A DNA stretch of 64,000 bases from the NCBI GenBank assembly GCA_948502395.1, contig CAOPES010000003.1, positions 1 to 64,000 on the forward strand, given 5' to 3'. Both the position numbers and the translations under genes were made by a program. The notes below the pieces were generated by a model. It was not told the origin of the DNA and did not search any database. It saw nothing but the letters and a program-made list of their open reading frames with translations. Source of the stretch: an uncultured Clostridia bacterium. GTDB lineage: Bacteria; Bacillota; Clostridia; TANB77; CAG-508. Numbering within the stretch: the first letter of the stretch is position 1; the number at the start of each line of letters is the position of its first letter. This document shows, in pieces, positions 54,347-64,000 of this stretch.

Positions 54347-55117
54347 ATGATTGATGTAGAGCTTGCAAAAAAAGAATTTGATAAATATGTTTCAAATTTT
54401 AATCCTAACGAAGGTAGAATTAAATTAAAAATAGAGCACATAAAAAGAGTTGCTAAAATAAGCAGAAAACTTGCTACGAATTTAAATCTAGATGAAGAAT
54501 ATATTAGGTTGGCCGAAGTAATCGGTCTATTTCATGATATTGGTAGATTTAAGCAGGTTGAACTTTTCAACACTTTTAGTGACAAGGATTCTGTTAATCA
54601 TGCTGAGTTTAGTGTAAAGACTTTATTTGATGATAATTTAATTGCTAATTTTAATATTGATGAGAAATATCACAAAATAATAAAATTGGCTGTCTTAAAT
54701 CACAATAAACCTAGAATTGATTCCGATTTAACGGGAGATGAATTATTATTTGCGAAAATTATTAGGGATGCTGATAAACTTGATATTTTTTACACAATAT
54801 GTGAATATGATTTTGAAAGTATCTTTTGGTATCCTGAATTTGATTGTGAAAGAATTAGTGATGTTATTATAAATCAGTTTATAAATGATCATTCAATTAA
54901 TTATCCTGATATAAAGACAAATGCTGATGTAATCCTTTGTTTTTATGCTTATATTTATGATTTTAATTTTGATTTTTCTTTGGGATTTTTGAAGACCAAA
55001 GATTATTTAGAGACTTTTGCTAGTCGTGTTAAGCAAAATTTTAGTAGCGAGATTGTTCGCCAACAAATAGATGAAATTTTAAAAATTTCTAATGATTATT
55101 TAAATAGTATTTTTTAG
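54347..55117 (+). CDS. HD-domain phosphohydrolase-like protein, paralogue of the 5622 gene
   Basis: 256 aa, same motif order as the HD protein at 5622. Early His (IEHIKRVAKI), LFHDIGRFKQVELF, VNHAEFSVKTLFDD, LNHNKPRI and KIIRDADKLDIFYT, then YDFNFDFSLGFLKTKDYLE matching the other copy. The shared architecture suggests an old duplication or two related acquired genes; substrate unknown. Own promoter; convergent with maf across a shared hairpin. No in-frame CGG. Confidence 0.83.
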   Translation: MIDVELAKKEFDKYVSNFNPNEGRIKLKIEHIKRVAKISRKLATNLNLDEEYIRLAEVIGLFHDIGRFKQVELFNTFSDKDSVNHAEFSVKTLFDDNLIANFNIDEKYHKIIKLAVLNHNKPRIDSDLTGDELLFAKIIRDADKLDIFYTICEYDFESIFWYPEFDCERISDVIINQFINDHSINYPDIKTNADVILCFYAYIYDFNFDFSLGFLKTKDYLETFASRVKQNFSSEIVRQQIDEILKISNDYLNSIF

Positions 55118-55145
55118 GCTTGAATTAATTTTAATTCAAGCCCTT
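55116..55145. terminator. Bidirectional hairpin between convergent genes
   Basis: GGCTTGAATTAA/TTAATTCAAGCC near-perfect stem between the HD gene and maf. Confidence 0.7.
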
Positions 55146-55713
55146 AATTTATTTCTTTTAATATATCATAGACTTTGTGGATTGGAAGTCCTACTACTGT
55201 TGAATAATTCCCGTTTATTTTTTCTATAAATACGGAAAATTCTCCTTGAATTGCATATGCTCCTGCTTTATCCATAGCTTCCCCTGTTTTTATCCAATTT
55301 TTTATTTCTTCGTCACTCATATTTTTCAGGTAAACTTCTGTTATGTCATAGTCAATATATTCTTTATATTCACTATCTTTTTGAGCTAAAATAGCTATTC
55401 CTGTTATAACTTGATGTCTTTTCCCATTTAGTTCTTGCAATATCTTTAATGCGTCTGTTTCATCTTTTGGCTTTCCATATATTTTTCCGTCTTTTATTAC
55501 CATTGTGTCTGCACCTATAATTGTTCTTTCTCCTTCTGTTTGGTCAAATACAGTTTTTGCTTTTATATATGCTAATTTCTTTGCTTGTTCTTCGATTGTT
55601 AAGTTTTCTTCTATTTTTTCTTCTGCATTGCTTACTTTTATTTCGTATTTCATTTTTAGTAAGTCTAGTAATTCTTTTCTTCTTGGTGATTTTGATGCTA
55701 ATATTATTTTCAT
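55144..55713 (-). CDS. maf: Maf-type nucleoside triphosphate pyrophosphatase
   Basis: House-cleaning enzyme that hydrolyses dTTP/UTP or modified nucleotides. 189 aa from the ATG at 55713 (MKIILASKSPRRKELLDLL, the family start); four extra upstream codons are possible. Other marks are KAKTVFDQ, IIGADTMVIKDGKIYGKPKD, RHQVITGIAI, GEAMDKAGAYAIQGEFS and INGNYSTVVGLPIHKV. Confidence 0.95.
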   Translation of the reverse strand: MKIILASKSPRRKELLDLLKMKYEIKVSNAEEKIEENLTIEEQAKKLAYIKAKTVFDQTEGERTIIGADTMVIKDGKIYGKPKDETDALKILQELNGKRHQVITGIAILAQKDSEYKEYIDYDITEVYLKNMSDEEIKNWIKTGEAMDKAGAYAIQGEFSVFIEKINGNYSTVVGLPIHKVYDILKEIN

Positions 55714-55790
55714 TTTTAATTTCATTCCTTTTCTAAATACATAAATTCGAATAAATACTTTACCGTTTAATGGATATTATTTGATCTTTT

Positions 55791-56255
55791 TTATTGATTT
55801 ATTCTATGTACTGGTAGTTTGCTCTCTTTTAATATTTCTTTAATTATTTTTGGTCTTATGTCATATTTTTCTAATTCATTTACATCTAACCACTCGTATT
55901 GTAAATATTCTCTTCCTTCTATGTTTTTTATTGGTTCTATTATCTGCTTGTCTTCTTCTTTCTTAAATTCTGCTTGATATACAAACATTATCTCATGGTA
56001 TTTTTTCTCATTTGCTTCGAAAAAATTTTCTATTGTTGATATGTATCCCGTGATTTCTATTTCTTTTCCTGTTTCTTCTAGTATTTCTCTTTTTAATGTG
56101 TTTTCAGAGTTTTCTCCTATCTTTATTCTTCCGCCCAATAGTGCATAATGTTTTTCTTTGTTGCTTTTGTGTAGTAATACTTTTCCTTTATGTATTATTA
56201 TTCCTGCTGCTCTTACATTTAGCCTGTATTCTTCCATATCAACTGTAATATCCAT
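55791..56255 (-). CDS. NUDIX hydrolase
   Basis: 154 aa. Nudix box as GGRIKIGENSENTLKREI followed by LEETGKEI, giving the GX5EX7REUXEEXGU pattern. Likely removes damaged or signalling nucleotides; substrate not predictable. The ATG at 56255 follows AAGGAGAAA. The longer frame overlaps the arsC-like gene by 19 nt and is not needed. Confidence 0.9.
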   Translation of the reverse strand: MDITVDMEEYRLNVRAAGIIIHKGKVLLHKSNKEKHYALLGGRIKIGENSENTLKREILEETGKEIEITGYISTIENFFEANEKKYHEIMFVYQAEFKKEEDKQIIEPIKNIEGREYLQYEWLDVNELEKYDIRPKIIKEILKESKLPVHRINQ

Positions 56256-56281
56256 TTTATTTTTCTCCTTACTTTTATTTT

Positions 56282-56635
56282 TTATATTAGTTCTTTCCAT
56301 TTTTCTTCTTTGAAGCCTATTAGTATTACTTTGTCTGATATTAATAGTGGTCTTTTTATTAGCATTCCGTCACTTGCTAATAGTTCTATTTTTTCTTTTT
56401 GGCTCATTGTTCCTAGTTTGTCTTTTAGGTTTAACTCTTTGTATTTTAGTCCACTTGTGTTGAACCATTTTTTTATGTCTTGTCCACTTTTTTGTATCCA
56501 TTTTTCTAGTTCTTGTGCTGTTGGCGTTTCTGTTACAATGTTTCTTTCTTCTGCCTCTATTTTGTTTTCTTGTAACCATTTTTTTGCTTTTTTGCATGTT
56601 GTACATTTTGGGTATTCTATAAATGTGTTTTTCAT
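56282..56635 (-). CDS. ArsC/Spx-family thioredoxin-fold protein
   Basis: 117 aa. CTTCKKAKKWL gives the CxxC active-site pair, and LLASDGMLIKRPLLISDKVILIGFKEEKW is the Spx/ArsC C-terminal signature with the cis-proline. Could be an arsenate reductase-like or a redox regulator of Spx type; the Arg-Pro motif fits both. Just upstream of the nudix gene on the same strand. Confidence 0.88.
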   Translation of the reverse strand: MKNTFIEYPKCTTCKKAKKWLQENKIEAEERNIVTETPTAQELEKWIQKSGQDIKKWFNTSGLKYKELNLKDKLGTMSQKEKIELLASDGMLIKRPLLISDKVILIGFKEEKWKELI

Positions 56636-56815
56636 GTGTTTTGGTCCTTTCTTTTATTTTTTCTTGTTTGTATTGTTTCTTTTTTGCTTGCTTTATTATA
56701 CTATTTTTATTTTGTTTTGTCTATTGGCTTAGTTTGTCATTTTGGGAGTTGTTTTATTCTGGTATGTTTAGATTACTACTTTGCAGATGCTGTGCAAAGT
56801 CAGTTATATGCACTA

Positions 56816-59800
56816 TTTACATTCTATTATACTTATATTACTACTGCGACAATAAAAAGAGCATGCAAAATAGCATATTTATTTATATTCTACTATACTT
56901 AAATTACTACCATAACCGAATAATCAATCTTTTGTGCAATAAGAGATATTTACATTCTACTATATTTAGATTACTACTATATATAATGTAAATCAGGTCA
57001 TTAAATTATTTATTTACATTCTACTATATTTAAATTACTACCTAATTTTGCAACAATATAATATCGCTGATTCGTATTTACATTCTACTATATTTAAATT
57101 ACTACTTCTTTACTTGAATTCACTATGTGATTTTCTATTAAATTTACATTCTACTATATTTAAATTACTACAATAGATGTATCAGAACACAATGGAGTAA
57201 TAAATCTTTACATTCTACTATATTTAAATTACTACTATATATAATGTAAATCAGGTCATTAAATTATTTATTTACATTCTACTATATTTAAATTACTACC
57301 TAATTTTGCAACAATATAATATCGCTGATTCGTATTTACATTCTACTATATTTAAATTACTACTTCTTTACTTGAATTCACTATGTGATTTTCTATTAAA
57401 TTTACATTCTACTATATTTAAATTACTACAATAGATGTATCAGAACACAATGGAGTAATAAATCTTTACATTCTACTATATTTAAATTACTACTGTTATA
57501 ATTATAAAAAATAAGAAGGGATAATATTACTTTACATTCTACTATATTTAAATTACTACCTAATTTTGCAACAATATAATATCGCTGATTCGTATTTACA
57601 TTCTACTATATTTAAATTACTACTTCTTTACTTGAATTCACTATGTGATTTTCTATTAAATTTACATTCTACTATATTTAAATTACTACAATAGATGTAT
57701 CAGAACACAATGGAGTAATAAATCTTTACATTCTACTATATTTAAATTACTACTGTTATAATTATAAAAAATAAGAAGGGATAATATTACTTTACATTCT
57801 ACTATATTTAAATTACTACAATACCTGTAATTATAAGCTTTATAGCAATACGTAACTTTACATTCTACTATATTTAAATTACTACACAAGCAAAAACAAT
57901 ATTTGCAATAATGAAACAAAACTTTACATTCTACTATATTTAAATTACTACGGTTGTACGAAATAGAAATAGAAGCACCGCAAACAGGCTTTACATTCTA
58001 CTATATTTAAATTACTACCCTTTTTTATAAAAATTCCCTAAATTGGGACACTCTTTACATTCTACTATATTTAAATTACTACCTTACTACCTTGAATTTT
58101 GCAAATTTATTTTCTTTCTTTACATTCTACTATATTTAAATTACTACGATAATAATTAGCATTTCTAGTATTTTCACAATCCTTTACATTCTACTATATT
58201 TAAATTACTACTTCTTTGCATAGTTACAACAGAAAGCAAATCTTCCTTTACATTCTACTATATTTAAATTACTACTCGAGAAAAATCTAAATATTGGTAT
58301 TTCTATTCTCTTTACATTCTACTATATTTAAATTACTACGTTAGAAGTATCAATAGAAGCACATCTATATAATCCATCTTTACATTCTACTATATTTAAA
58401 TTACTACCTTCTCCTTGTGGCTCTGGCGAAAATCCAGTTGCTCCCTTTACATTCTACTATATTTAAATTACTACAAAAAGCATTTTGGTGCTTTATAATC
58501 TTTTACAACCTTTACATTCTACTATATTTAAATTACTACTCGCAAAAGCTACAACAAAAGCTATTCAGGTGTTCTTTACATTCTACTATATTTAAATTAC
58601 TACTTTATCTTTTGTATTTATATCAAGTATCTATTCAACCTTTACATTCTACTATATTTAAATTACTACCCAGATGCACTAATAATTACTAATTTTAATT
58701 ATATCTTTACATTCTACTATATTTAAATTACTACACACAACGTTCAGCAAGTAAAAACATAATGCCGATCTTTACATTCTACTATATTTAAATTACTACT
58801 TCCTTCTTTCTTTTTATTTTAATTTATATATAGTCTTTACATTCTACTATATTTAAATTACTACTTACTTTCTGTTGTTACTAATTTACTAGCATCTATT
58901 CTTTACATTCTACTATATTTAAATTACTACATGACTTCAATTTATGTTCATATTGCTGGGCAAACTTTACATTCTACTATATTTAAATTACTACCTATAT
59001 TTCTCATATTAATCCCCCATACTAATAAACTTTACATTCTACTATATTTAAATTACTACTTAACTGTTTCAAACATATCAACGTAATCTTGATACTTTAC
59101 ATTCTACTATATTTAAATTACTACTGCAAGCATTGCATTGTATTATGCCAGCAAAGAGAGCTTTACATTCTACTATATTTAAATTACTACTTATAGGACT
59201 TTTGCAAGGTAAAAGATTTAAAAACTTTACATTCTACTATATTTAAATTACTACAGTAAATAAAACAGGCAGAGTAGCATATGTAGATAGCTTTACATTC
59301 TACTATATTTAAATTACTACTTGCTATAAAGCTTATAATTACAGGTATTACGATCTTTACATTCTACTATATTTAAATTACTACTAAATGGCTCATGCAT
59401 ATTAGGTATATTAAATACCTTTACATTCTACTATATTTAAATTACTACCTGCTAAAAGTATAGATTTTGTACTAGTAAATAAACCTTTACATTCTACTAT
59501 ATTTAAATTACTACAAGTTTTAGCCCATTATTGTACGAAAGGAGAAAGCAAACTTTACATTCTACTATATTTAAATTACTACGAAGTGACAGTGCAACAA
59601 ATTCAGACGATACAGGCCTTTACATTCTACTATATTTAAATTACTACTTGTTTGTGAGAATTATGTACCGTGTCGCAAACTTCTTTACATTCTACTATAT
59701 TTAAATTACTACTGTATAAGTTTCATAACGTTCAGATTAAAAACTAACTTTACATTCTACTATATTTAAATTACTACATTCTAAATATTCCTGTGCTATC

Positions 59801-59842
59801 GCCTTCTACTTGCTTTACATTCTACTATATTTAAATTACTAC
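56816..59842 (-). CRISPR. CRISPR array, about 47 repeats
   Basis: 29-bp repeat TTTACATTCTAC...TTTAAATTACTAC (plus strand), spacers of about 35-38 nt. From 57013 to 59842 I count 44 perfect copies. The three at the low end are altered: 56949-56977 (one change), 56882-56910 and 56816-56844 (two or more changes), and a further fragment lies near 56763. Degeneration at this end and cas2 at the other place the leader at 59843-60022 and transcription on the minus strand, so crRNA repeats read GTAGTAATTTAAAT...AATGTAAA. Spacers B, C and D occur three times and A and E twice, showing tandem duplication. Two spacers (57820 and 59321) are antisense to each other. Confidence 0.98.
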
Positions 59843-60022
59843 AGGGCCAATTTTAACCCTTACAAATCATTAACTATGAGTACTCAATCTGTCCATCTAA
59901 CACAATAATAACACAAAAATCACAATTATAAAATAGCATTATCAAAAAAAGCTAAAAAACAAGCAAAAACACCAACTGTCGTACCCCCCCATAAAAAAGC
60001 ACTATTACACATCGACAGACGC
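59843..60022 (-). promoter_or_regulatory. CRISPR leader
   Basis: AT-rich non-coding stretch between cas2 and the newest repeat, with a run of seven G (minus strand) near 59985. A short frame through it (59926-60114) is not credible. No single promoter stands out by eye. Confidence 0.7.
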
Positions 60023-60307
60023 CTATAAGAAATTATCAGTCTTGTCATCTTCAACCTTGCCAAAAAACTCCTTCTCCAGCCACATCTTACTTCTACTCTT
60101 AAACAAAATAACACTATCCTTATCTTTTCTTATATAAGCATCCAACTCTTTTCTCAATTTAAGCTCCTGAGACTGTGACAATTCTCCTTCAAACACCGAA
60201 TTCTGTATATGGACCAAATACTTTTTACAAGTTTTAAAAACATTCCTTAATGTTCTCTGTCCTTCTTTATCTTCCAAATTAATATCATAAACTAAAATCA
60301 CATACAT
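60023..60307 (-). CDS. cas2: CRISPR-associated endoribonuclease/adaptation protein Cas2
   Basis: 94-aa ferredoxin-fold partner of Cas1. MYVILVYDINLEDKEGQRTLRNVFKTC contains the family start with metal-binding Asp, and HIQNSVFEGELSQSQ the second strand. The ATG at 60307 lies 2 nt before the end of cas1. It is the last cas gene before the leader. Confidence 0.96.
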   Translation of the reverse strand: MYVILVYDINLEDKEGQRTLRNVFKTCKKYLVHIQNSVFEGELSQSQELKLRKELDAYIRKDKDSVILFKSRSKMWLEKEFFGKVEDDKTDNFL

Positions 60308-60308
60308 A

Positions 60309-61301
60309 TTACCACCACATCTTAACCCCTTCATAATTATCTTCTTCTAATAAATGTTTAATAAGTTTATATATCTCTAATCTCATTAAATATTCATAAC
60401 TAACTTCTCTATCCAATTTTTTATGTTTAATTTTCGTTTGTAACCTGCTGTCAATTTCCCTTGTTATTTCCTTTCTAGCATTATCCTTGATATATGTAAA
60501 ATTTAAACCTGGCTCAAAATCCTTTTCTGTTATTTGCTTTTTATTTAACATTGAAAATATTAGTCTATCAGCAATAATTGGTTTAAAAATCTCGGCAATA
60601 TCTAAGCATAGCGAAAATCTTCTTGAAGAAGGTTCATGTAGATAACTTATTGTAGGGTTCAATTGTGTCTTATAAATTTCGCTTAATACCCTTGTATAAA
60701 TTATTGTATTTACATATGATATCAAAGAGTTTATAGCATTATCTGGTGGATTTTTTACTCTTTTTTCAAAGGCGATATCTTGATTTATAATTATATTCCA
60801 AGAGTCATAATATACTTTTCTTATATTTCCTTCTATTCCCATCAGTTCTGAAACATCTTTACATAATTTTATTTGTTTTCTTAGCCACTCTATTTCTTGC
60901 ATATGGGACTTTAAGTCTTTTCCTCTGTTATTGTAATATGTTAAATTTCTATAAATATTATATGAAGCCGCTTCTATAAAGCTTTTTGCAATTTCTAGCC
61001 TTTTATTTTTGTCTGTATAATGTTCTACTTGTTTGATTAGTAATTTTCCTGATACTAGTGCTTCTTTTGGATAATATGTTCCTGTATAAAATCCGTAATA
61101 ATTAAAAAAGTGTACATTAATTCCAAACGATGATAAAAAATTTAATAAATTAGTATTAAAATCAAATTCTGTCATAACATATATATCATCAACTCTCTCA
61201 ACAGGTATAACTTTTTTCGTATTATCTTTATATATAATTTCTAAAGTGTTGTCTTTTCTCTGTAATCTTCCACTTTTATATAAATAATATGATTGTTTCA
61301 T
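60309..61301 (-). CDS. cas1: CRISPR integrase Cas1
   Basis: 330 aa. N-terminal beta domain (YYLYKSGRLQRKDNTL, VERVDDIYVM, GINVHFFNYYGFYTG) and the helical catalytic domain with metal ligands in the segments MGIEGNIRKVYYDSW (Glu), LNPTISYLHEPSSRRFS (His) and LCLDIAEIFKPIIADR (Asp). Integrates spacers together with Cas2 and Cas4. GGAGGG precedes the ATG. The sequence type fits subtype I-B. Confidence 0.97.
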   Translation of the reverse strand: MKQSYYLYKSGRLQRKDNTLEIIYKDNTKKVIPVERVDDIYVMTEFDFNTNLLNFLSSFGINVHFFNYYGFYTGTYYPKEALVSGKLLIKQVEHYTDKNKRLEIAKSFIEAASYNIYRNLTYYNNRGKDLKSHMQEIEWLRKQIKLCKDVSELMGIEGNIRKVYYDSWNIIINQDIAFEKRVKNPPDNAINSLISYVNTIIYTRVLSEIYKTQLNPTISYLHEPSSRRFSLCLDIAEIFKPIIADRLIFSMLNKKQITEKDFEPGLNFTYIKDNARKEITREIDSRLQTKIKHKKLDREVSYEYLMRLEIYKLIKHLLEEDNYEGVKMWW

Positions 61302-61311
61302 TTATTCCCTC

Positions 61312-61800
61312 CTATACATAGCATAAATCATAGTAAGAACATTTCTTACATATTTTAGAGTTTTCTACTTTTGGAGGTTTGTCCATTTTTGAAATATCTT
61401 CTATATTTTTTATTACATTTTCTAGTATTTCTTTGTCGTTCTCTTCTAAAAATATTTCTTTTGTTTCTCGTAAAAGCGGAAAATCTATTTTTGCTTTTAT
61501 ATTTTCTATTCCTTTATTTTGCAAATAATACATATAGTATTTTATTTGCCATATTCCTGCTTCTTCAATAGATTTTGTTTTTTTCACTTCATGCAGTACT
61601 GCTCCATTTTTTATGAAATCTATATTTATAGTATTATCTATCAAAATCTGCTTTTTCTCTTTTACATATGTAGTTTCATCTAGTATCTTGCCTATTTTTA
61701 CCAATTCGCTATTTTGCTCCATATTGATTTGATTTAGAAAATACCATAATCTTTTATGGCAAATAAAGTAATAATAAATCATAATTCCTGTAATATTCAT
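61312..61800 (-). CDS. cas4: CRISPR-associated exonuclease Cas4
   Basis: 162-aa Fe-S, RecB-type nuclease that selects and trims prespacers. N-terminal cysteine in FICHKRLWYF, catalytic GAVLHEVKKTKSIEE, QIKYYMYYL, and the three C-terminal cysteines CKKCSYYDLC. Start set at 61800 (AAAGGAA upstream) to match the family; earlier in-frame ATGs extend a non-homologous leader. 10 nt from cas1. Confidence 0.94.
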   Translation of the reverse strand: MNITGIMIYYYFICHKRLWYFLNQINMEQNSELVKIGKILDETTYVKEKKQILIDNTINIDFIKNGAVLHEVKKTKSIEEAGIWQIKYYMYYLQNKGIENIKAKIDFPLLRETKEIFLEENDKEILENVIKNIEDISKMDKPPKVENSKICKKCSYYDLCYV

Positions 61801-61880
61801 AATTAATATCATTCCTTTCATAAAGGTAAATTTGAATGAATGTTTTGCCTTTTTATAGATATTATTCAACCTATTTCTCC

Positions 61881-64000
61881 TTAAAACTCTCTCGTAGAAA
61901 TTTCGTAGTCTTCATCTTTTTTTAATAGTAAACCAATCTCCTTATCATATTTGGTATCAATAATATATTTATTCTTTAAATATGGACACTCTATTATTCG
62001 GTCTGCTAAATTAAACCTATTTGATTTGCTAATTGATATAAATAACTTATTCAATTTTTTCCTTAATTCATATTTGCTTTCTTTATCTTGTGCTTCTTCA
62101 TATTGTCTAAACAACTCTAAATTCTCTTCGTAAATACATTTAGGTATTACATCAATATTATCAATATTTCTTAATAAAGCCTGTGCGTCTTTTTTGCTTG
62201 TGTCATAGTCAATTATATTTTCAAGAATCGAGAAAGACTTTTTGAATAATTCATAAAAATTCGTATCTTTTAATGTTTCTTTTGAATACAATTTATCAAC
62301 TAAATTAATTTTGGTCTTTTCATCTAAAATTTGATTATCATATTTTTCTAATAATTTTATGCTATTTTCATAAATTTCTTTGTCATACACATATCCTACT
62401 CCACTTGTTTCTTCTGTATATATTTTTACATTTGGTTCTTCTCCTTCATATTTCCTACTTCTGTAACATCTTCCTAATCTTTGGAACAAACTGTCCAATG
62501 TTGACATTTCTGTATATAATATGTCAAAGTCGATATCTAGTGAAGCTTCTACTATTTGCGTTGTTATCCATATTCCTTTATTATCTTTTTTATTTGAAAA
62601 TTCTTTGATTTCTCTTTCTTTTTCATTTCTATCTTTTTGTTCAAATCTTGAATGCAACAAATTTACATTTTCTGCACCTAATTTTTTTAATTCATCATAT
62701 AGTTCAATTGCTTTATTAATTGTATTTACAATAACTAACGTCTTTTTATCTTTTGATTGGTTATAAATTTCTTCAGCATCTTCATTAATCTTTTTATTTA
62801 TTAATTTGATTTTATGTCTTTCTGTATTTTTGATAAATTCTTTATATTCAAATTGTATTCCCATTTCTTCTAGTTTTTCTTTATATATTCTTGGAAGTGT
62901 TGCTGTCATTATCATAAATTTTCCACCCAAATTGTTTATCATTTGTAATCCTTTTAAAATAATTGCTACAATTTCTGGCGAGTATGCTTGTATTTCGTCA
63001 ATTACTACTTTTGAATATGCAAGTGTTGCATATATTTTTTCATATCCTCTATATTTAAATACAAAAGGAAATATTTGGTCTATTGTACAGGTTGTTATTT
63101 TTTGATATAGATTTCTTGATTGTTCTATTTTTTCTAGTTCTTTTTCTATATTTATATTTTCGCCATCTGTCCTTTCTTCTAAATAGTCTTGTGCTGTTGA
63201 GTGTAATAATCCTACATGCTTATATTCAATTTGTTCTAGTATTCTTTCATATATTGCGTTTATACTTATTCTTAATGGCAATGTAAAAAATGTTTTGTCA
63301 TTTTTGCTCCATAATAATGCACTTTCTGTTTTTCCCATACCTGTTGAACCTATTACAATTAAGTTTTTATCTTGATTTTCTTTGCTATATTCTTGTAAGT
63401 CATTTAATTTGAAATCTTTCTGTTTCATAAAACCTTCTACAAATGAAGCAATTTCTTCTTGTGTTTCGTCTTCTACATTCATACCTGCTGAACTTGAATG
63501 GTCTAGCCTATGTAATAACCCTTTCATTATGCAATATTCTTTATATAATTTGTTTCCTTCAATTATTCGTGCTGTTCCTTCAACAAATCCTAGATAAAAT
63601 GTTTTTAATTCTCCTATTTCTATTTGTAATTCTTCTTTTATTTTCTCTATATTGGGTTTAAGGTCTTCTTCTATTATTTCTTCTAATAATCCTCTATCTA
63701 TGTGGTCTACATTTCTTTCATGATGATAAAAAATCGCTTGGTATACCAATTCTCTTTCATCTTCTGTTAGATTATATTTTTTATGTGGAATAAACATTGG
63801 TGATATTTGCTCATGTTTAATTTCAGAATTATTAAACCTAGTTGGTATTAACGTAGCTCCTATATCTTTTCTTATTACATTTTGGAATCCTGAAAATGCT
63901 TTTCCTGCATCATGATATGTACATATAATTTTCATAAGTTCCCAAAATCTTTTTGGTTCTATATTGATTATTTTTGTTATTTTTTCTCCATAAGTGTTTT
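61881..64000 (-). CDS. cas3: CRISPR helicase-nuclease Cas3, N-terminus beyond the window
   Basis: Partial. At least 705 codons are present; the frame is still open at the window edge, so the ATG at 63935 is internal. HD nuclease motif YHDAGKAF near the edge and HHERNVDHIDRG further on; helicase motifs GSTGMGKTESALLW (Walker A), VVIDEIQAYSP (DExx), MTATLPRIY, LLHSRFEQKDR and QRLGRCYR. It degrades DNA recruited by a Cascade complex whose genes (cas5, cas7, cas8, cas6) should lie upstream, outside the window. Order cas3-cas4-cas1-cas2 supports I-B. Confidence 0.95.
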   Translation of the reverse strand, partial: NTYGEKITKIINIEPKRFWELMKIICTYHDAGKAFSGFQNVIRKDIGATLIPTRFNNSEIKHEQISPMFIPHKKYNLTEDERELVYQAIFYHHERNVDHIDRGLLEEIIEEDLKPNIEKIKEELQIEIGELKTFYLGFVEGTARIIEGNKLYKEYCIMKGLLHRLDHSSSAGMNVEDETQEEIASFVEGFMKQKDFKLNDLQEYSKENQDKNLIVIGSTGMGKTESALLWSKNDKTFFTLPLRISINAIYERILEQIEYKHVGLLHSTAQDYLEERTDGENINIEKELEKIEQSRNLYQKITTCTIDQIFPFVFKYRGYEKIYATLAYSKVVIDEIQAYSPEIVAIILKGLQMINNLGGKFMIMTATLPRIYKEKLEEMGIQFEYKEFIKNTERHKIKLINKKINEDAEEIYNQSKDKKTLVIVNTINKAIELYDELKKLGAENVNLLHSRFEQKDRNEKEREIKEFSNKKDNKGIWITTQIVEASLDIDFDILYTEMSTLDSLFQRLGRCYRSRKYEGEEPNVKIYTEETSGVGYVYDKEIYENSIKLLEKYDNQILDEKTKINLVDKLYSKETLKDTNFYELFKKSFSILENIIDYDTSKKDAQALLRNIDNIDVIPKCIYEENLELFRQYEEAQDKESKYELRKKLNKLFISISKSNRFNLADRIIECPYLKNKYIIDTKYDKEIGLLLKKDEDYEISTREF

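Noticed and set aside
57686..58692. Short open frames inside the CRISPR array (57686-57919 and 58417-58692)
   Set aside because: They are translations of the repeat and spacers, with the same repeated peptide.
59926..60114. A 62-codon frame across the CRISPR leader and the end of cas2
   Set aside because: It overlaps cas2 in another frame and has no ribosome site.

Overview
This is a 64 kb stretch of a very AT-rich Bacillota chromosome, most likely an uncultured Clostridia-type anaerobe. The basis is the low GC, strong Shine-Dalgarno sites, TTGACA-17-TATAAT promoters, a Spo0A-like regulator, DUF6514 and DUF6512 proteins, a pilin-like protein and a type I-B-like CRISPR locus. Most genes lie on the minus strand. 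I cannot name the species.

Layout. 0.1-6.4 kb: mfd, topB and an HD hydrolase. 6.6-9.0 kb: leuS (plus strand). 9.2-12.4 kb: an HExxH protein, a GltD-like oxidoreductase and a family-4 uracil-DNA glycosylase. 12.6-16.1 kb: an accessory cluster of two FtsH-M41-like stand-alone peptidase-like proteins and a ClpN-like protein, with ldcA in between. 16.2-23.7 kb: pgeF, addB, a DUF2207 membrane protein and an OGG-type glycosylase. 23.9-27.9 kb: two accessory hypotheticals, yitT-like, an Elp3-like radical SAM protein and rnc. 28-32.6 kb: a wall hydrolase, two anchored proteins and a RhuM-like protein. 32.6-40.4 kb: tRNA-Cys, tRNA-Gly, a membrane aminopropyltransferase-like protein, topA, small membrane or hypothetical genes, dinB and an SDR. 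41.2-41.8 kb: a large structured non-coding RNA. 42-46.8 kb: a pilin/FGE-like protein, tmk, a DAACS symporter and a YefM/YoeB pair. 46.9-49.9 kb: yraN-dprA-comM. 50-56.6 kb: an AgrC-like kinase, a Spo0A-like regulator, XRE, an HD protein, maf, nudix and arsC-like genes. 56.8-64 kb: a CRISPR array of about 47 repeats with cas2, cas1, cas4 and a partial cas3.

The outstanding feature is translational. Eight otherwise intact genes (topB, gltD-like, udg, addB, DUF2207, rhuM, pilin/FGE and comM) have their reading frame broken at twelve places. Every break has the same form: the frame meets a CGG codon, and skipping only its C, so that GGN is read as Gly, restores the expected protein. comM needs four such events and udg two. 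No break of any other kind was seen. CGG is otherwise absent by eye from the conserved genes, and appears as a plain in-frame codon only in five accessory hypothetical genes. I infer genome-wide +1 recoding at a poorly decoded or unassigned CGG codon (or CGGN quadruplet decoding as Gly), and therefore annotate these genes as coding rather than as pseudogenes.

The intergenic spaces are peppered with four families of short palindromic REP-like repeats sharing a GGGACRG core. Several genes end inside them.
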